Positions 20,154 through 29,160 of a DNA stretch of 64,000 nt are shown here, piece by piece. Each line of letters opens with the position of its first letter. Positions within the stretch are counted from its first letter, which is position 1. A program made the position numbers and the translations under genes. The notes beneath the pieces were generated by a model. The model had not been told where the DNA came from. It saw only the letters and a program-made list of their open reading frames with translations, and made no database searches. This stretch comes from Yponomeuta sedellus. Lineage: Eukaryota; Arthropoda; Insecta; Lepidoptera; Yponomeutidae. The stretch spans positions 7,331,109-7,395,108 of the forward strand of contig OW203736.1 of the NCBI GenBank assembly GCA_934045075.1. Reading direction: 5' to 3'.

Positions 20154-20446
20154 GAGTATGTCCCATTCTATGTTCCCTCATAACTCCTTTACCAATGGTC
20201 AGAAATTAACAAGATCTCAATCGATTTGTAGTGTGTGCGCAAGTGTCGTGGACTAAAATCAGCACAAATACAATAAGAAACAAACAAATTACTATTTATT
20301 TATATAAATCACTAATTTTTTGTAAAACTATATAAGTGTTTTAAAACGTTTTGACGTGTAATTTCCCCTAATAATGTCAAATCTTGGTTGTTTGATACGT
20401 CGTCGCACTTTTTAGTATATATTCTTATCTACCGCTTGTAACGATA

Positions 20447-21111
20447 TCCTTACTAATATTATAAAGTTTGTAAGTATAGATGGATGGATGTTTTTTACTC
20501 TTTCACGTAAAAACTACTAAATGGATTTTAATGAAACTTTACAAGAATATAGCTTATATATCAGAATAACACATAGGCTACAATTTATACAATACCAGCG
20601 GTAGTAGCTCAGTGGGTAGAACCACGGAATGGCAACCGAGAGCCCAAGTTTCGATCCCGAGTGCGGGCATGTACCAATGACTTTGTTTAATTTCAAAGTT
20701 ACGTACATTTGCGAATTTGTAGTCGCAATACCACACGCTAACTGTAAAGGAAAACATCGTGAGGAAACCCGCGGCTTGGTTGATTCCGCGCGTATTGACT
20801 AGTCTCTCCTGTGGGCTAGGCCGACTAAGCTGTCAGGATGGTATAGGTTCTGGGCAAGCCTACACCATCTATAAAACCATGTCCCAGGCACTACAGCGTC
20901 GGAGTGGTTCCTTCACCCATCTAGTGTGAGTGAAGATTCCACTGGACGCTGTATAAATCATCTCATTAAGTAGATGCAAAAAAAAGGCCAATATAAATAC
21001 AATTTATAAAGACATTGTGTGCATTATCCAAAATATGGCGACAAGTGTCAAGTACATAGGAAAACATCTACCCGATAATCCTGCGTAGATGAAGTCGCGG
21101 GCACCAGCTAA
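20447..21111 (+). mobile_element. Helitron, 665 bp, carrying a SINE
   Basis: It begins TCCTTACTAATATTATAAAG after an A and ends GATGAAGTCGCGGGCACCAG-CTAA before a T, which fits A|TC...CTRR|T. The 5' region (GGATGGATGTTTTTTACTC, AACACATAGGCTAC) recurs at 27190-27325. About 257 bp remain once the inserted SINE (20590-20997 plus one target repeat) is removed. Confidence 0.7.
20590..20997 (+). mobile_element. tRNA-headed SINE, family L, full length with TSD
   Basis: An 11-bp target duplication TACAATTTATA lies at 20579-20589 and 20998-21008. The head (about 20597-20670) is tRNA-like, with A box GTAGCTCAGTGGG and a decayed B box (GTTTCGATCCC). The body holds GGCCGACTAAGCTGTCAGGA and CACTACAGCGTCGGAGTGG. 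The tail is GCAAAAAAAAGGCCAATATA. It is the reference copy for fragments at 31365, 33357, 35440, 45814 and 59930. Confidence 0.85.
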
Positions 21112-21368
21112 TCTACGAGTATATAAATAAAATTCGAAGTCGTGACTGACTGACTCACTCATCAACGCCCAGCTCAAGCCGTTGGACTTAAGAAGCTGAA
21201 ATTTTGCACAGAGGATCTATACAATATAAGGTAGGCAAGGAATAAGACCGGATTTTTTGAAATTCAACTACTAAGGGGTCGCCCCCGTGTTGTGCAGTGT
21301 TTTTCATTTAATGAAAGGGTTGCCAAAATTTGTATGGGAGATATAAAGAATGTTGACTAATTATAAAA
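21112..21368 (+). mobile_element. Helitron-like element abutting the previous one
   Basis: Starts TCTACGAGTATATAAATAAA exactly after the CTAA end of the preceding Helitron and contains GACTGACTGACTCACTCATC and CAAGCCGTTGGACTTAAG. I recognise this as common in lepidopteran repeats. The 3' end is not visible and may be truncated by D. Confidence 0.45.
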
Positions 21369-21511
21369 AGTACCCGTAACTGGCGTGCGTGCATGCAACG
21401 ACTTATGAACGTTGATGAAGCGAAGGTGATCTGTCAGGATCGTGGCAAGTGGCAGTCCCTGGTCTCTGCCTACCCCTCTGGGATACAGGCGTGAGTTTAT
21501 GTATGTATGTT
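21369..21511 (+). mobile_element. LINE ORF2 3' terminus, family D, coding copy
   Basis: An intact frame of about 40 codons reads NWRACMQRLMNVDEAKVI and CQDRGKWQSLVSAYPSG, then IQA and TGA, followed by a GTATGTATGT tail. The pattern DRxKWxSLVSAYPSG followed by a stop is the extreme C-terminus of a LINE ORF2. It is 5'-truncated at the same point (AGTACCCG) as the other D copies, which suggests a fixed short unit rather than random truncation. Confidence 0.7.
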
Positions 21512-21589
21512 GTCTAATTTTCTTGAAACTTAAAATAAACGTACGTAAATAAATGTACGTAATACAGAGAATATTGTAAAGAGGTTCGA

Positions 21590-21627
21590 AATTTCACTGA
21601 TGCCGGTGAGTCGCCCATTAGCTCAGT
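21590..21627 (+). mobile_element. tC fragment interrupted by foldback
   Basis: CACTGATGCCGGTGAGTCGC and CCATTAGCTCAGTT are the start of the tRNA-like part. It is cut exactly where the large foldback begins. Confidence 0.7.
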
Positions 21628-22079
21628 TAAAAAAATATTTAAAAAAATAAAAGAACCCGACTGCAGTGACAAATCAATTGAAAGGGAAAAAATAAGATAA
21701 CTTTATTTTCAAATGCTAATGTCGAATCAGAAGAGTTCATGCTGCTTTACTTGAGGGACCAAATAATATAACTTTATTAGCATTATTTGCTCAAACTGTT
21801 GCATTTATTATTTTATATAAAATAATGCAGTCGGGACCCATTAGAGGACTTTAAACAAACAGTAATGGGTCCCGACTGCAACATTTTATATAAAATAATA
21901 AATGCAACAGTTTGAGCAAATAATGCTTATAAAGTTATATTATTTGGTCCCTCAAGTAAAGCAGCATGAACTCTTCTGATTCGACATTAGCATTTGAAAA
22001 TAAAGTTATCTTATTTTTTCCCTTTCAATTGATTTATCACTGCAGTCGGGTTCTTTTATTTTTTTAAATATTTTTTTTA
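21628..22079. mobile_element. Large foldback element, about 216-bp arms
   Basis: Arms 21628-21843 and 21863-22079 are almost perfectly complementary; the 19-nt loop is 21844-21862. Both tips are A/T-rich (AAAAAAATATTTAAAAAAAT) followed by AAAGAACCCGACTGCAGTGA. The few arm differences include one around GCAGTCGGG near the centre. There is no coding capacity. Foldback-type MITE or recent inverted duplication. Confidence 0.9.
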
Positions 22080-22480
22080 TTTTTGACCTTTTAGTGACTC
22101 AGTAAAACGATAAAATTTAAAGGTCCATCTGTTCTGTTTACATGCATTAAATCGTTATACTATTTTATGTCCTAAATGAATTTTAGTTTATTGCTTTATT
22201 TTCTTTTATTCGACAATGGACATGTCTCGGCAAATCATAAATATTTTTACTGATATACTTGTTTGATATAGTCATAGGTACCACCTGCCTGCATTAAAAA
22301 TTTATATCGTACGATATTTTTTAGCTAGTATAATGAATATGGTCTAATGGTGTTAAACTATCTAGAATATTTGCAAAGGAAACGACAGATATTTTTCTTT
22401 ATTATCCTTTTATAAATTGTCTAGTTTTATGTAGCCTGAAAACGCTCCACTGCACCTAGTTATTTAATGTTAACGATTGT
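22080..22480. other. No recognised feature
   Basis: AT-rich sequence after the foldback. Nothing recognisable. Confidence 0.4.
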
Positions 22481-22930
22481 AGGTGGGGACTGGAATAGTC
22501 ACGAATTATCTCTTCGACCTGAACGGCGCTCGGTTTTCGACATCTCCAGAGTAGAATTCTTCGTGCTTGCATTGCTGGGCCCAGTCTTCGGTCTCGCTAA
22601 TTACTTAGAATAAGGACTTTTAAATGGGAACATAAATGCTCTGAGCCCTCAGCCGCGGCCTGTACAAAGGCGCGACAGGTTTCCTCCTAACAGCAACTTT
22701 AAGTAACTGTCGCGGCCTTCGGCCGCGCTAATAGTCTCTCCATTTGGCATCAGCGTAAATAGAGCTCAGCATTTGGAATCGCCGTGGGAGTATTCCTCTA
22801 GCCCGCTTCACAGCCTTCGGCCGTGCCGCGACCTGTATTGAGCTCGGCCTTCAACCTCGTCGCGGCAAGTTTCCTCGCACCCGCATGATGGGGCTCGGCC
22901 TTCGGCCTGGCGTAGTTATTTAGAGTTGTG
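22480..22930. repeat. GC-rich block with reiterated GGCCTTCGGCC palindromes
   Basis: GGCCTTCGGCC at 22714-22724 and 22897-22907, GCCTTCGGCC at 22813, the degenerate GGCCTTCAACC at 22846, and GTCTTCGGTCTCGC at about 22585. The block is markedly more GC-rich than its surroundings. Probably part of an unidentified DNA element. Confidence 0.55.
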
Positions 22931-22939
22931 GCATGGGCG

Positions 22940-23770
22940 TGGAGACATACAAAATCTTGGTTTTCTGAATGCCAAAAAATTACCGGTATTAAAATGAAAC
23001 TATAACAAATTCATCTTGAGGTGGCCCCCTAAAGCATTGAAAAATTTTACTGAATATTTAGGTGTAGATAAGCAATCTTTGGTCTCATAAGTGAACAGGA
23101 AACCTAACACAAAATCATAATCTTATTTTCGGAGGAAACGAGATAAAATTCGTTAAGATGAATAGAGCTAGAATTTTTTAAAATTTCATGGGTCCTACGA
23201 TACGAGGTCACGGAGGATCCGTCTTCGGTTACCAGTGAGAGCGTTCAAATATTTTTTTATCATTTATTGTTTCTTCTTTGAACCCAGCTTGTCTGACTAT
23301 GACCGCACAGGGGAAAAGGAGTTACATGCTACACTTTTTATATTTCGTTCAGTTAGTTTTGGTCTAAGTGTCAGTAGGAAATTAATATCAGTGTTAAGAA
23401 ATTAATTATTTTTTCTCAAACATGCTCGGAAATGTTTGTGTTATTACCATGAAATAAAGCCACAAAGTTTCTCTTTTATGGCTCCCGCCTCACTTTACCT
23501 TACTTGGCCTTTTTAAATTTACTTACTAAAATTAAACTGACCAAGGAAAAATTACATACAGCCAACCACCTACTAAATTATGTAAGCATACTTAGATTAA
23601 CAAAAAAAACAATCTATGGTATTGGTTACACATGGTGCTCAAATATGTTGGTGTATTTAAAAAAATAAAAAAGGCGGCAAACTAAACTATTATTTCTTAA
23701 TTACCTAGTAATTATTTTAATATTAATATTTCCTCGCATTGTTTGAGAAAAGCATTATACAATCCTCGGC
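22940..23770. other. No recognised feature
   Basis: AT-rich sequence. The ORFs are short and show no motif. Confidence 0.4.
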
Positions 23771-23776
23771 CGGAAC

Positions 23777-23851
23777 AGGGATTGCAGGACTCGTTCTAGA
23801 CGGCTTCGTCTACGACTCGGCCGTCTATCCCAAACTCGTCCAGCAATCCCT
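23777..23851. repeat. Imperfect hairpin
   Basis: Outer arms AGGGATTGCAGGAC (23777) and GTCCAGCAATCCCT (to 23851), inner arms AGACGGC and GCCGTCT. It carries CGGCCGTC-like strings reminiscent of the block at 22480-22930. Confidence 0.75.
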
Positions 23852-23947
23852 TACTTCTCGGCCTCTGCAGTAATGTATTATTATTATTACCCCCTATGAG
23901 GTTGATATGTCTTAAATTAATGAGATAAACGAATGGCGTAGAAAGAA

Positions 23948-25080
23948 ATAAACACTTTATAGGCATTATTTCTTTCAGCACTTATACCGTTTCTATAGAC
24001 GGTTTGTTTACATGTAGAGCAAAGCTGATATTATGTAAATTTATACATGTACTAGAATAAATATATGCCAGCGCCATCTAGTGGCTAAAAGTGGTACTGT
24101 CGGACAGGGTTTCAGCAGACAAGAAGAGAAACGTTTTTTCAGCACGACAGCACGTACTTAGGGATCTATTTATTGAAGCAATATGAAACTTACTAAGGAT
24201 TACGGATTAGTAACTGTACTACTCGCACCACAGCGCAAAGCGAGGTATATTACCTACTCTACTTCTAAGTATATTACCTACTCTAAGCGAGGTATCTTAC
24301 CTGGTCACTAGTCGTGCCAATTATTAGTGGACAGTCAGTATTGGTCGGAGTGATTCGCAAGCGCTCAAATACTATCCAATTTTGTTTAATATTACGTAGG
24401 GCCTTCGGACAAAACCATACCGCAATTTAGAACACAAACAGCGTCATCTGTGGTTGGGTAGAGGAACTAATACTACAGTACTTTAATTACTTACAAGTGA
24501 ATAATATTTGTGTTGCGTTTGTTCTCTATTAATGCTGATTTAATGTAATCAACGACACCCGCAAAATTCTCTTTTAAATACTTTGCACGTGTTAGGCGTA
24601 GTTAAACAAAATTATATTTTTTAATTAAATGAATGATCTAGAAGGATCAAACCACTTTATAGGAATTATTTCTTTCCGCATTTGTACCGATTCTATAAAT
24701 GGTTTGTTTACATGTAGACCAAAGCCGAAATTATGTATACACATGTATTAGAATAAATAAAATATAGCAGCGCCATCAAGTGGCTAAAAGTGGTACTTTA
24801 ATTGCTTAGAAGTAAATGTTATTTTTTGTTCCGTTGGTTCTCTATTAATGCTGATTTTATGTAACCTACGTCATCCGCAAAATTCTGTTTTAAATATTTC
24901 ACACCTTCTAGGGGTAGTTCAATAAAATTAGTATTCGAATTCAATAAACTAAATATAACAGCGCCATCTAGTGGCTCCTAGCTGTACTTTAATGAAGCTT
25001 CTTAACGAATTTTATTTTTCGTCACGGTTTTGATCGCAAAATTATGATTTTATATAGCCTATGACACCCGCGCAAGGATG
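23948..25080. repeat. Reiterated block array of an unnamed element
   Basis: A block containing TTTATAGGCATTATTTCTTT, GGTTTGTTTACATGTAGA and CAGCGCCATCTAGTGGC at 23948-24112 recurs at 24655-24799. A second block (TTCTCTATTAATGCTGATT, CACCCGCAAAATTCT) at 24477-24640 recurs at 24799-24925. The GCGCCATCTAGTGGC core appears again at about 24960. This points to tandem duplication or serial insertion of one element. Confidence 0.7.
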
Positions 25081-25084
25081 CCGA

Positions 25085-25264
25085 ATCGAATGACACCTTG
25101 TTTAACAAAATCTGACCATTGGTTAAGGAGTTATGAGGGAACATAGAATCGGACATACTTATATACATACATACGCACTAAACACATTACCCTCCTTTTG
25201 GGCTTCGCTGCAGTCGGGTAATAAACACATTACCCTCCTTTTGGGCTTCGCTGCAGTCGGGTAA
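25085..25264. mobile_element. Family K terminus with 43-bp tandem duplication
   Basis: Contains GACCATTGGTTAAGGAGTTA, GAGGGAACATAGAATCGGAC, a short ATAC tract (25157-25174), and then two 43-bp units (25179-25221, 25222-25264) reading TAAACACATTACCCTCCTT and CTTCGCTGCAGTCGGGTAA. Inverted relative to the copy at 19388-20215. Confidence 0.7.
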
Positions 25265-25350
25265 AAAGAGCGCTGGCACGGCTAGCCAGAGGTCGCGGGT
25301 TGATATCCCGGCATGGGTGGAATTTTTAGCCTCTAAATAGGTTTTTTTAA
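25265..25350 (+). mobile_element. tC fragment (3' half of tRNA-like part and tail)
   Basis: GAGCGCTGGCACGGCTAGCC, a decayed B box (GGTTGATATCC), and the tail TTTTTAGCCTCTAAATAGG. Confidence 0.75.
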
Positions 25351-25436
25351 TAAATGCTCATCAACGCAATTGATTGAACACGTGTTTCGCCATTTTTCTA
25401 AATTTAACCTTTAAAGGAGTGAACCGGGTCGCAAAA

Positions 25437-25471
25437 CAAGTCCTCGCGGACGGAGTCGCGGGTAAAAGCTA
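25437..25471 (+). mobile_element. Helitron 3' end
   Basis: CCTCGCGGACGGAGTCGCGG then GTAAAAGCTAG followed by T: a short hairpin followed by CTRR, typical of Helitron termini. The 5' end is not identified. Confidence 0.5.
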
Positions 25472-25799
25472 GTGTTTTATTACACTGCTTGTTTTAAAAA
25501 CAGACTTTATGGTGTTCAAAATAATCTAGATAGCGGCTGCAAAACAAGCGATTATTGTTTTAGGGCGCGCGCGGAGAGATTGAAACGGCAAGAAAAACAA
25601 CTTGCGGTTTACATAGGACTTGGGGCTTAACTATGTGCTGGAATATTTACGGGAAATTAGAATACGAGGTGTTTTTGTACTTCTAAGGTTCCCCGTGATT
25701 TCTTGCGCTTGGTTTCTTTGTAGCAGATTCCGACGTAATTAATTCTTAAAGCGTATTAATTTAGCCGGTACACGATCCATTTTAAGAAAAATAAGAATT

Positions 25800-26083
25800 A
25801 AAATGTGAAAATTACTATGCTAAATTCCGCCAAAAATCCCACAAGCACCATGCGGTTAGTTAATGCACTGCCCTCCCTCCCACTTTTTCAAGCAGAAGCA
25901 ACAAACACACCACCGCCGAAACCAATACTTGAGTGAGAAAATGCGCGACGCGTTTCGCCTCTAACACGAGCAAAACACGAGGCATCCTCAGGCTCGCAAG
26001 TGACCGTCACCGCAGAAACACTCCGTATTTATAGGCCTTGTGGGATTTTTGGCGGGATTTGGCAAAGTTATTTTTATATTTTA
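25800..26083. mobile_element. MITE-like element N with about 45-bp inverted ends
   Basis: The left end (AAAATGTGAAAATTACTATG ... CCGCCAAAAATCCCACAAG) is mirrored at the right (CTTGTGGGATTTTTGGCGGG ... TTATTTTTATATTTT). The inner block GCGACGCGTTTCGCCTCTAA recurs in the copy at 55946-56207. No coding frame. Confidence 0.75.
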
Positions 26084-26555
26084 AGGCGTGTTATTTCTTA
26101 TTTAATGTCCTGTTTAACGTTTTGCAATAAAGGATAATAACAAAACAAAGCTTTGAAAACATACATCAGTATCCTAGAAAACTATCCTCCAGTTTCTCGT
26201 ATGCTGACGACCTTGTTGATCTTCTATTAACAGCTGTCAAAGTGTATATAGAAAAAAATACAGACTATTAACAGGTGTTTGAGAAACTGGGGGTAAGTGG
26301 TTCGTACTATGTGGAGACACCGGGTCTCGAACCTATGACCTGTTGATCAAGTAATCTAGAATAGTTGGCCATGAAATCAATCAAGTGATTATCGGATTGA
26401 CGATCAAGGTCGGTGACGTCATTCCATTAGTTATATTGCTATGGAAACGATTTTATTTAATCAAGTGTAAGCCTTTTATTATTATCGTACGTATATTTCG
26501 ATAAGTGCTATTGCATGTGTATAACGGAATGGTTATTTTCAACTTTTTCAACATC
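26084..26555. other. 5' flank of the tRNA-Glu gene; nothing recognised
   Basis: Mixed AT-rich sequence with a CCGGGTCTCGAACCTATGAC string at about 26318 that looks like a reversed T-arm remnant. No upstream tRNA promoter element can be named; Pol III promoters of tRNA genes are internal. Confidence 0.35.
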
Positions 26556-26627
26556 TCCCGTATGGTCTAGTGGCTAGGATACCTGGCTTTCACCCAGGAG
26601 GCTCGGGTTCGATTCCCGGTACGGGAA
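26556..26627 (+). tRNA. tRNA-Glu (anticodon UUC)
   Basis: A 72-nt intact cloverleaf. Acceptor stem TCCCGTA (26556-26562) pairs with TACGGGA (26620-26626), with discriminator A at 26627. The A box is TGGTCTAGTGGCTAGGAT, the anticodon stem CCTGG/CCAGG (26582-26586, 26594-26598), the loop CTTTCAC with anticodon TTC at 26589-26591, and the B box GGTTCGATTCC. There is no intron. It would decode GAA (and GAG by wobble). The discriminator A and missing CCA are normal for a eukaryotic nuclear tRNA-Glu gene, and the paired stems separate it from the tRNA-like SINE heads elsewhere in the window. Confidence 0.97.
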
Positions 26628-26633
26628 AGTACC

Positions 26634-26646
26634 TTTTTGTTTTTTT
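26634..26646 (+). terminator. Pol III terminator of tRNA-Glu
   Basis: A T5 run at 26634-26638, 6 nt after the tRNA 3' end, followed by a T7 run to 26646 as a back-up. This is the usual Pol III termination signal. Confidence 0.85.
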
Positions 26647-26859
26647 ATTGCGCTTATTTCTTTAGTGATTCGTAACTGTTTATTTTAGTTATGTACACAA
26701 GCGTTTGTTATCTTTTCACATTTCGTATTTACTAACATTACCAAAAGGTAGGTCTTTTGTCAAATTTAGTTTTTAAGATATATTTCAGTTGTTTAAAACA
26801 GTTTTTTCTTCTTTTTTTTCTCCATATAACAAATAAATAAAATAAAACACGAAATTTAA

Positions 26860-26996
26860 AAACCTATTTAGAGGCTAAAAATTTCACCCATGCCGGGATT
26901 CGAACCCGCAACCTCTGGCTATCCGTACCAGCGCTCTACCAATTGAGCCAATGGGCGACTCACGGCATCAGTGAAATTTCGAACCTCTTTACAATA
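26860..26996 (-). mobile_element. tC element, left half of a head-to-head pair
   Basis: Minus-oriented tC: tail at 26864, tRNA-like part 26889-26957 with B box GGTTCGAATCC, head reaching the centre at about 26996. Confidence 0.85.
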
Positions 26997-27175
26997 TTCT
27001 CTGTATTATTGTTCGAAATTTGATGCCGTGAGTCGCCCATTGGCTCAATTGGTAGAGCGCTGGTACGGATAGCCAGAGGTTGCGGGTTCGAATCCCGGCA
27101 TGGGTGAAATTTTTAGCCTCTAAATAGGTTTTTAAATTTGTTCCTTAGCACGGGTTAGTGCATTAAAAATAAAAA
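26997..27175 (+). mobile_element. tC element, right half of a head-to-head pair
   Basis: Plus-oriented mirror of the preceding copy. The tRNA-like part (about 27027-27098) reads GCCCATTGGCTCAATTGGTA, with B box GGTTCGAATCC. The two copies match almost base for base, so the pair can fold into a hairpin of about 120-bp arms. Confidence 0.85.
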
Positions 27176-27189
27176 TAGTGTAAAACACG

Positions 27190-27325
27190 AAAGTTTGTAA
27201 GTATGGGTGGATGGATGTTTTTTTACTCTTTTTTGTAAAAACGGCTGAACGGATTTTAATGAAACTCTACAATAATATGGCTTATACATCAGAATAACAC
27301 ATAGGCTACTATTTATAAATATATT
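27190..27325 (+). mobile_element. Helitron 5' region fragment
   Basis: GGATGGATGTTTTTTTACTC, ACGGCTGAACGGATTTTAAT and AACACATAGGCTAC match 20461-20590. No 3' end visible. Confidence 0.55.
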
Positions 27326-27632
27326 GAGTCATACATTTCAAATGCGACCCCAAAACACTAACAACAAATAAAAATAATTCTCAAACGACATTAAATTTTA
27401 ATCTAAACGATTTATAAAATTCTCCGATTGCATTTCATTTAATTACTTTATGTTGTAGCCGAAATTATATGGCACTACTTGGCTTTATAGTATGACATAG
27501 CAGCCCAAAAGAGCCATATGAATACGCGCGACGACAGTACCAAATAATCAAAGATTTAACTATATTAGAGCAAAGTGCATATTAACAACATTAAAAACAC
27601 CGATTAGTTTTATAAAAACAAGAGATTACCAA
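27326..27632. other. No recognised feature
   Basis: AT-rich sequence; no motif seen. Confidence 0.4.
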
Positions 27633-27808
27633 TCTATTATATAAAAAAGAATCGTTGAATGTGTTGGTAAGCGCAAATCTCGAGAGCAGCTAAACCGATT
27701 TCGCTAATTCTTTTTTTAGAATATTCCTTAAAGTACGAGGATGGTTCTTACGGAGGAAAAAAAAAAGAATCGAGCATTAGGCGGTACGAAATTCGCTGGG
27801 TCAGCTAG
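27633..27808 (+). mobile_element. Short non-autonomous Helitron, 176 bp
   Basis: Starts TCTATTATATAAAAAAGAAT after an A and ends GCTGGGTCAGCTAG before a T. The internal GTGTTGGTAAGCGCAAATCT and TCGAGAGCAGC are shared by all five copies. Same length as the copy at 41641-41816. Confidence 0.8.
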
Positions 27809-28266
27809 TATTTTCAATGAAATAAAAGATTATAATACTGCTTTCAGTCATTTTGACTGAAATACCCATCGCACCGCATGACGTCACGATTCGTAAGATT
27901 CACCCGTAGGTACTTTGTTGTGACTACAGTGATTACGATATTTTTTTACCAGAGCGTGACGTCAGATTCGACGCCATGACACTGCGAGCTGTTTTCCCAC
28001 AGATTTAAAATAATTTTAGTAAAATGGCTTTAACCTTCGTTTAACTTTAGTTTATTGCTGAAATATAGGTTTTTTTGTAGACAATAATGGCGGAAACACA
28101 TTATTAAGATGCCACGCGACCCGAAGAAACGCGACGCGTGTTGAGTCAAATAAAATTGTACTATTTTCTATGACTAGAATCACACTATGAGCATCCGACG
28201 CGACCCCATGCGCACGGTAATTGCACGGTGTACATTCGGGTGTCGACACGTTGCGTCGGGTTGCCT
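27809..28266. other. Unrecognised sequence with two CRE-like sites
   Basis: TGACGTCA-type octamers at about 27880 (ATGACGTCAC) and 27958 (GTGACGTCAG), 78 bp apart. No gene is visible next to them. The 28100-28265 part is CpG-rich with repeated CGACGCG strings. Confidence 0.3.
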
Positions 28267-28268
28267 CT

Positions 28269-28515
28269 GACGGCCTCGGTGGCGCAGCGGTTTGGCACGC
28301 TGACTGTAAAACCGAAGGTCTCGGGTTCGATCCCCGGCCGGGTCAAACTAGGAAACGAACTTTTCTAGTTTGTCTCGAGTCTTGGATGTTATCTATGTAT
28401 TTATTGTATTAAATCTATCGTCGTGTTAGCACCTATAACACAAGTCATTTAGTTGTACTTAGTATAGGGCTAACGAGATCTGTGTAATAAGTCCGTGAAT
28501 ATTTTATTTTATTTT
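28269..28515 (+). mobile_element. tRNA-Tyr-like SINE, family tB, full length
   Basis: The head at 28272-28345 has an A-box-like TGGCGCAGCGG, an anticodon-loop region GACTGTAAAACC (GTA as in tRNA-Tyr) and B box GGTTCGATCCC. The body contains CTAGTTTGTCTCGAGTCTTG, AAGTCATTTAGTTGTACTTA and GAGATCTGTGTAATA, ending in an A/T-rich tail. The acceptor stem is imperfect, so it is not a tRNA gene. Truncated copies at 5278-5450 and 8926-8985. Confidence 0.85.
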
Positions 28516-28850
28516 TATTATTTATTTTAATAAAGTGTGTCCGTCTTAAGTGTCTCCCCACATCATGGAAGAGGATTTAAAAATCTTTCGTCATGCCTAT
28601 TACAAACGGTGCAACAAAAAAATTAGACCGAATCCGAATCGATCTACCGAACTCCATCATTAATCTAATCACTGAAATCTTAAGCTCTGAAAGAGACAAA
28701 AAGAGGAGACCGGGCAATCGTTTCTGCAATTCAAACAATCTCAGTTCTGTATACCCCACAGATAGCCACAGGAACCATAGGATCTACTAGAGGCCCCGTT
28801 GCAGAAAAAAAACTTTCAGCCAGATGTTGCTGCCTGTACGTAATACAGAG
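28516..28850. other. No recognised feature
   Basis: Both strands are open for about 60 codons across 28577-28790, but I see no motif. Probably chance. Confidence 0.35.
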
Positions 28851-28854
28851 AGTA

Positions 28855-29160
28855 TTAAAAACATATTTCGAGGTTAAAAATTTCACCCATGCCGGGATTC
28901 GAACCCGCAACCTCTGGCTATCCGTGCCAGCGCTCTACCAATTGAGCCAATGGGCGACTCACGGCATCAGTGAAATTTCGAACCTCTTTACCCTATTCTC
29001 TGTATTACGTACAGGCAGCGACATCTGACTTAAGCAAATTGCATTACTTATAGCCCCGACTACCTACTTTGCAGTTAGGTTTAACATCGGAACGATATCA
29101 CTGTACCCACATGATTATACTATTTTTATTTTTAATGCACTAACCCGTGCTAAGGACAAA
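28855..29160 (-). mobile_element. tC element, long unit
   Basis: Minus-oriented tRNA-like part (about 28889-28957) plus the about 150-bp extension GCAGCGACATCTGACTTAAG, GCCCCGACTACCTACTTTGC, TAACATCGGAACGATATCAC and CCCACATGATTATAC found in the long copies at 57020 and 58450-59510. Confidence 0.8.

Larger units (their letters stand above)
19388..20215. mobile_element. Family K element split by S5 and an expanded TATG array
   Basis: The left flank CCCGACGACTGCGGCGGAGC and right flank GTCCCATTCTATGTTCCCTC are the two sides of the K sequence seen intact (inverted) at 25085-25264. Between them are an S5 SINE (19434-19806) and the TATG array (19820-20153). In the intact copy the same position has only a short imperfect ATAC tract. 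Confidence 0.65.

Noticed and set aside
19764..20256. Long open frames (up to 144 codons) on both strands
   Set aside because: They read through the TATG microsatellite; the YVCM and IHTY repeats are a consequence of a 4-bp period and carry no coding evidence.
27027..27098. tRNA gene candidate (A and B boxes intact)
   Set aside because: The anticodon arm gives no conventional loop (no T before the anticodon, and in this copy only a 4-bp stem), and the sequence is one of more than a dozen tC copies. It is a tRNA-like part of a repeat.
28272..28345. tRNA-Tyr gene candidate
   Set aside because: GTA anticodon region and B box are good, but the acceptor stem does not pair properly, no Tyr intron is present, and it is followed by the tB SINE body.
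28593..28790. 65-codon ORF starting MPITNGATKKLDRIRI
   Set aside because: Both strands are open over the same stretch and no domain is recognisable; no support for a gene.
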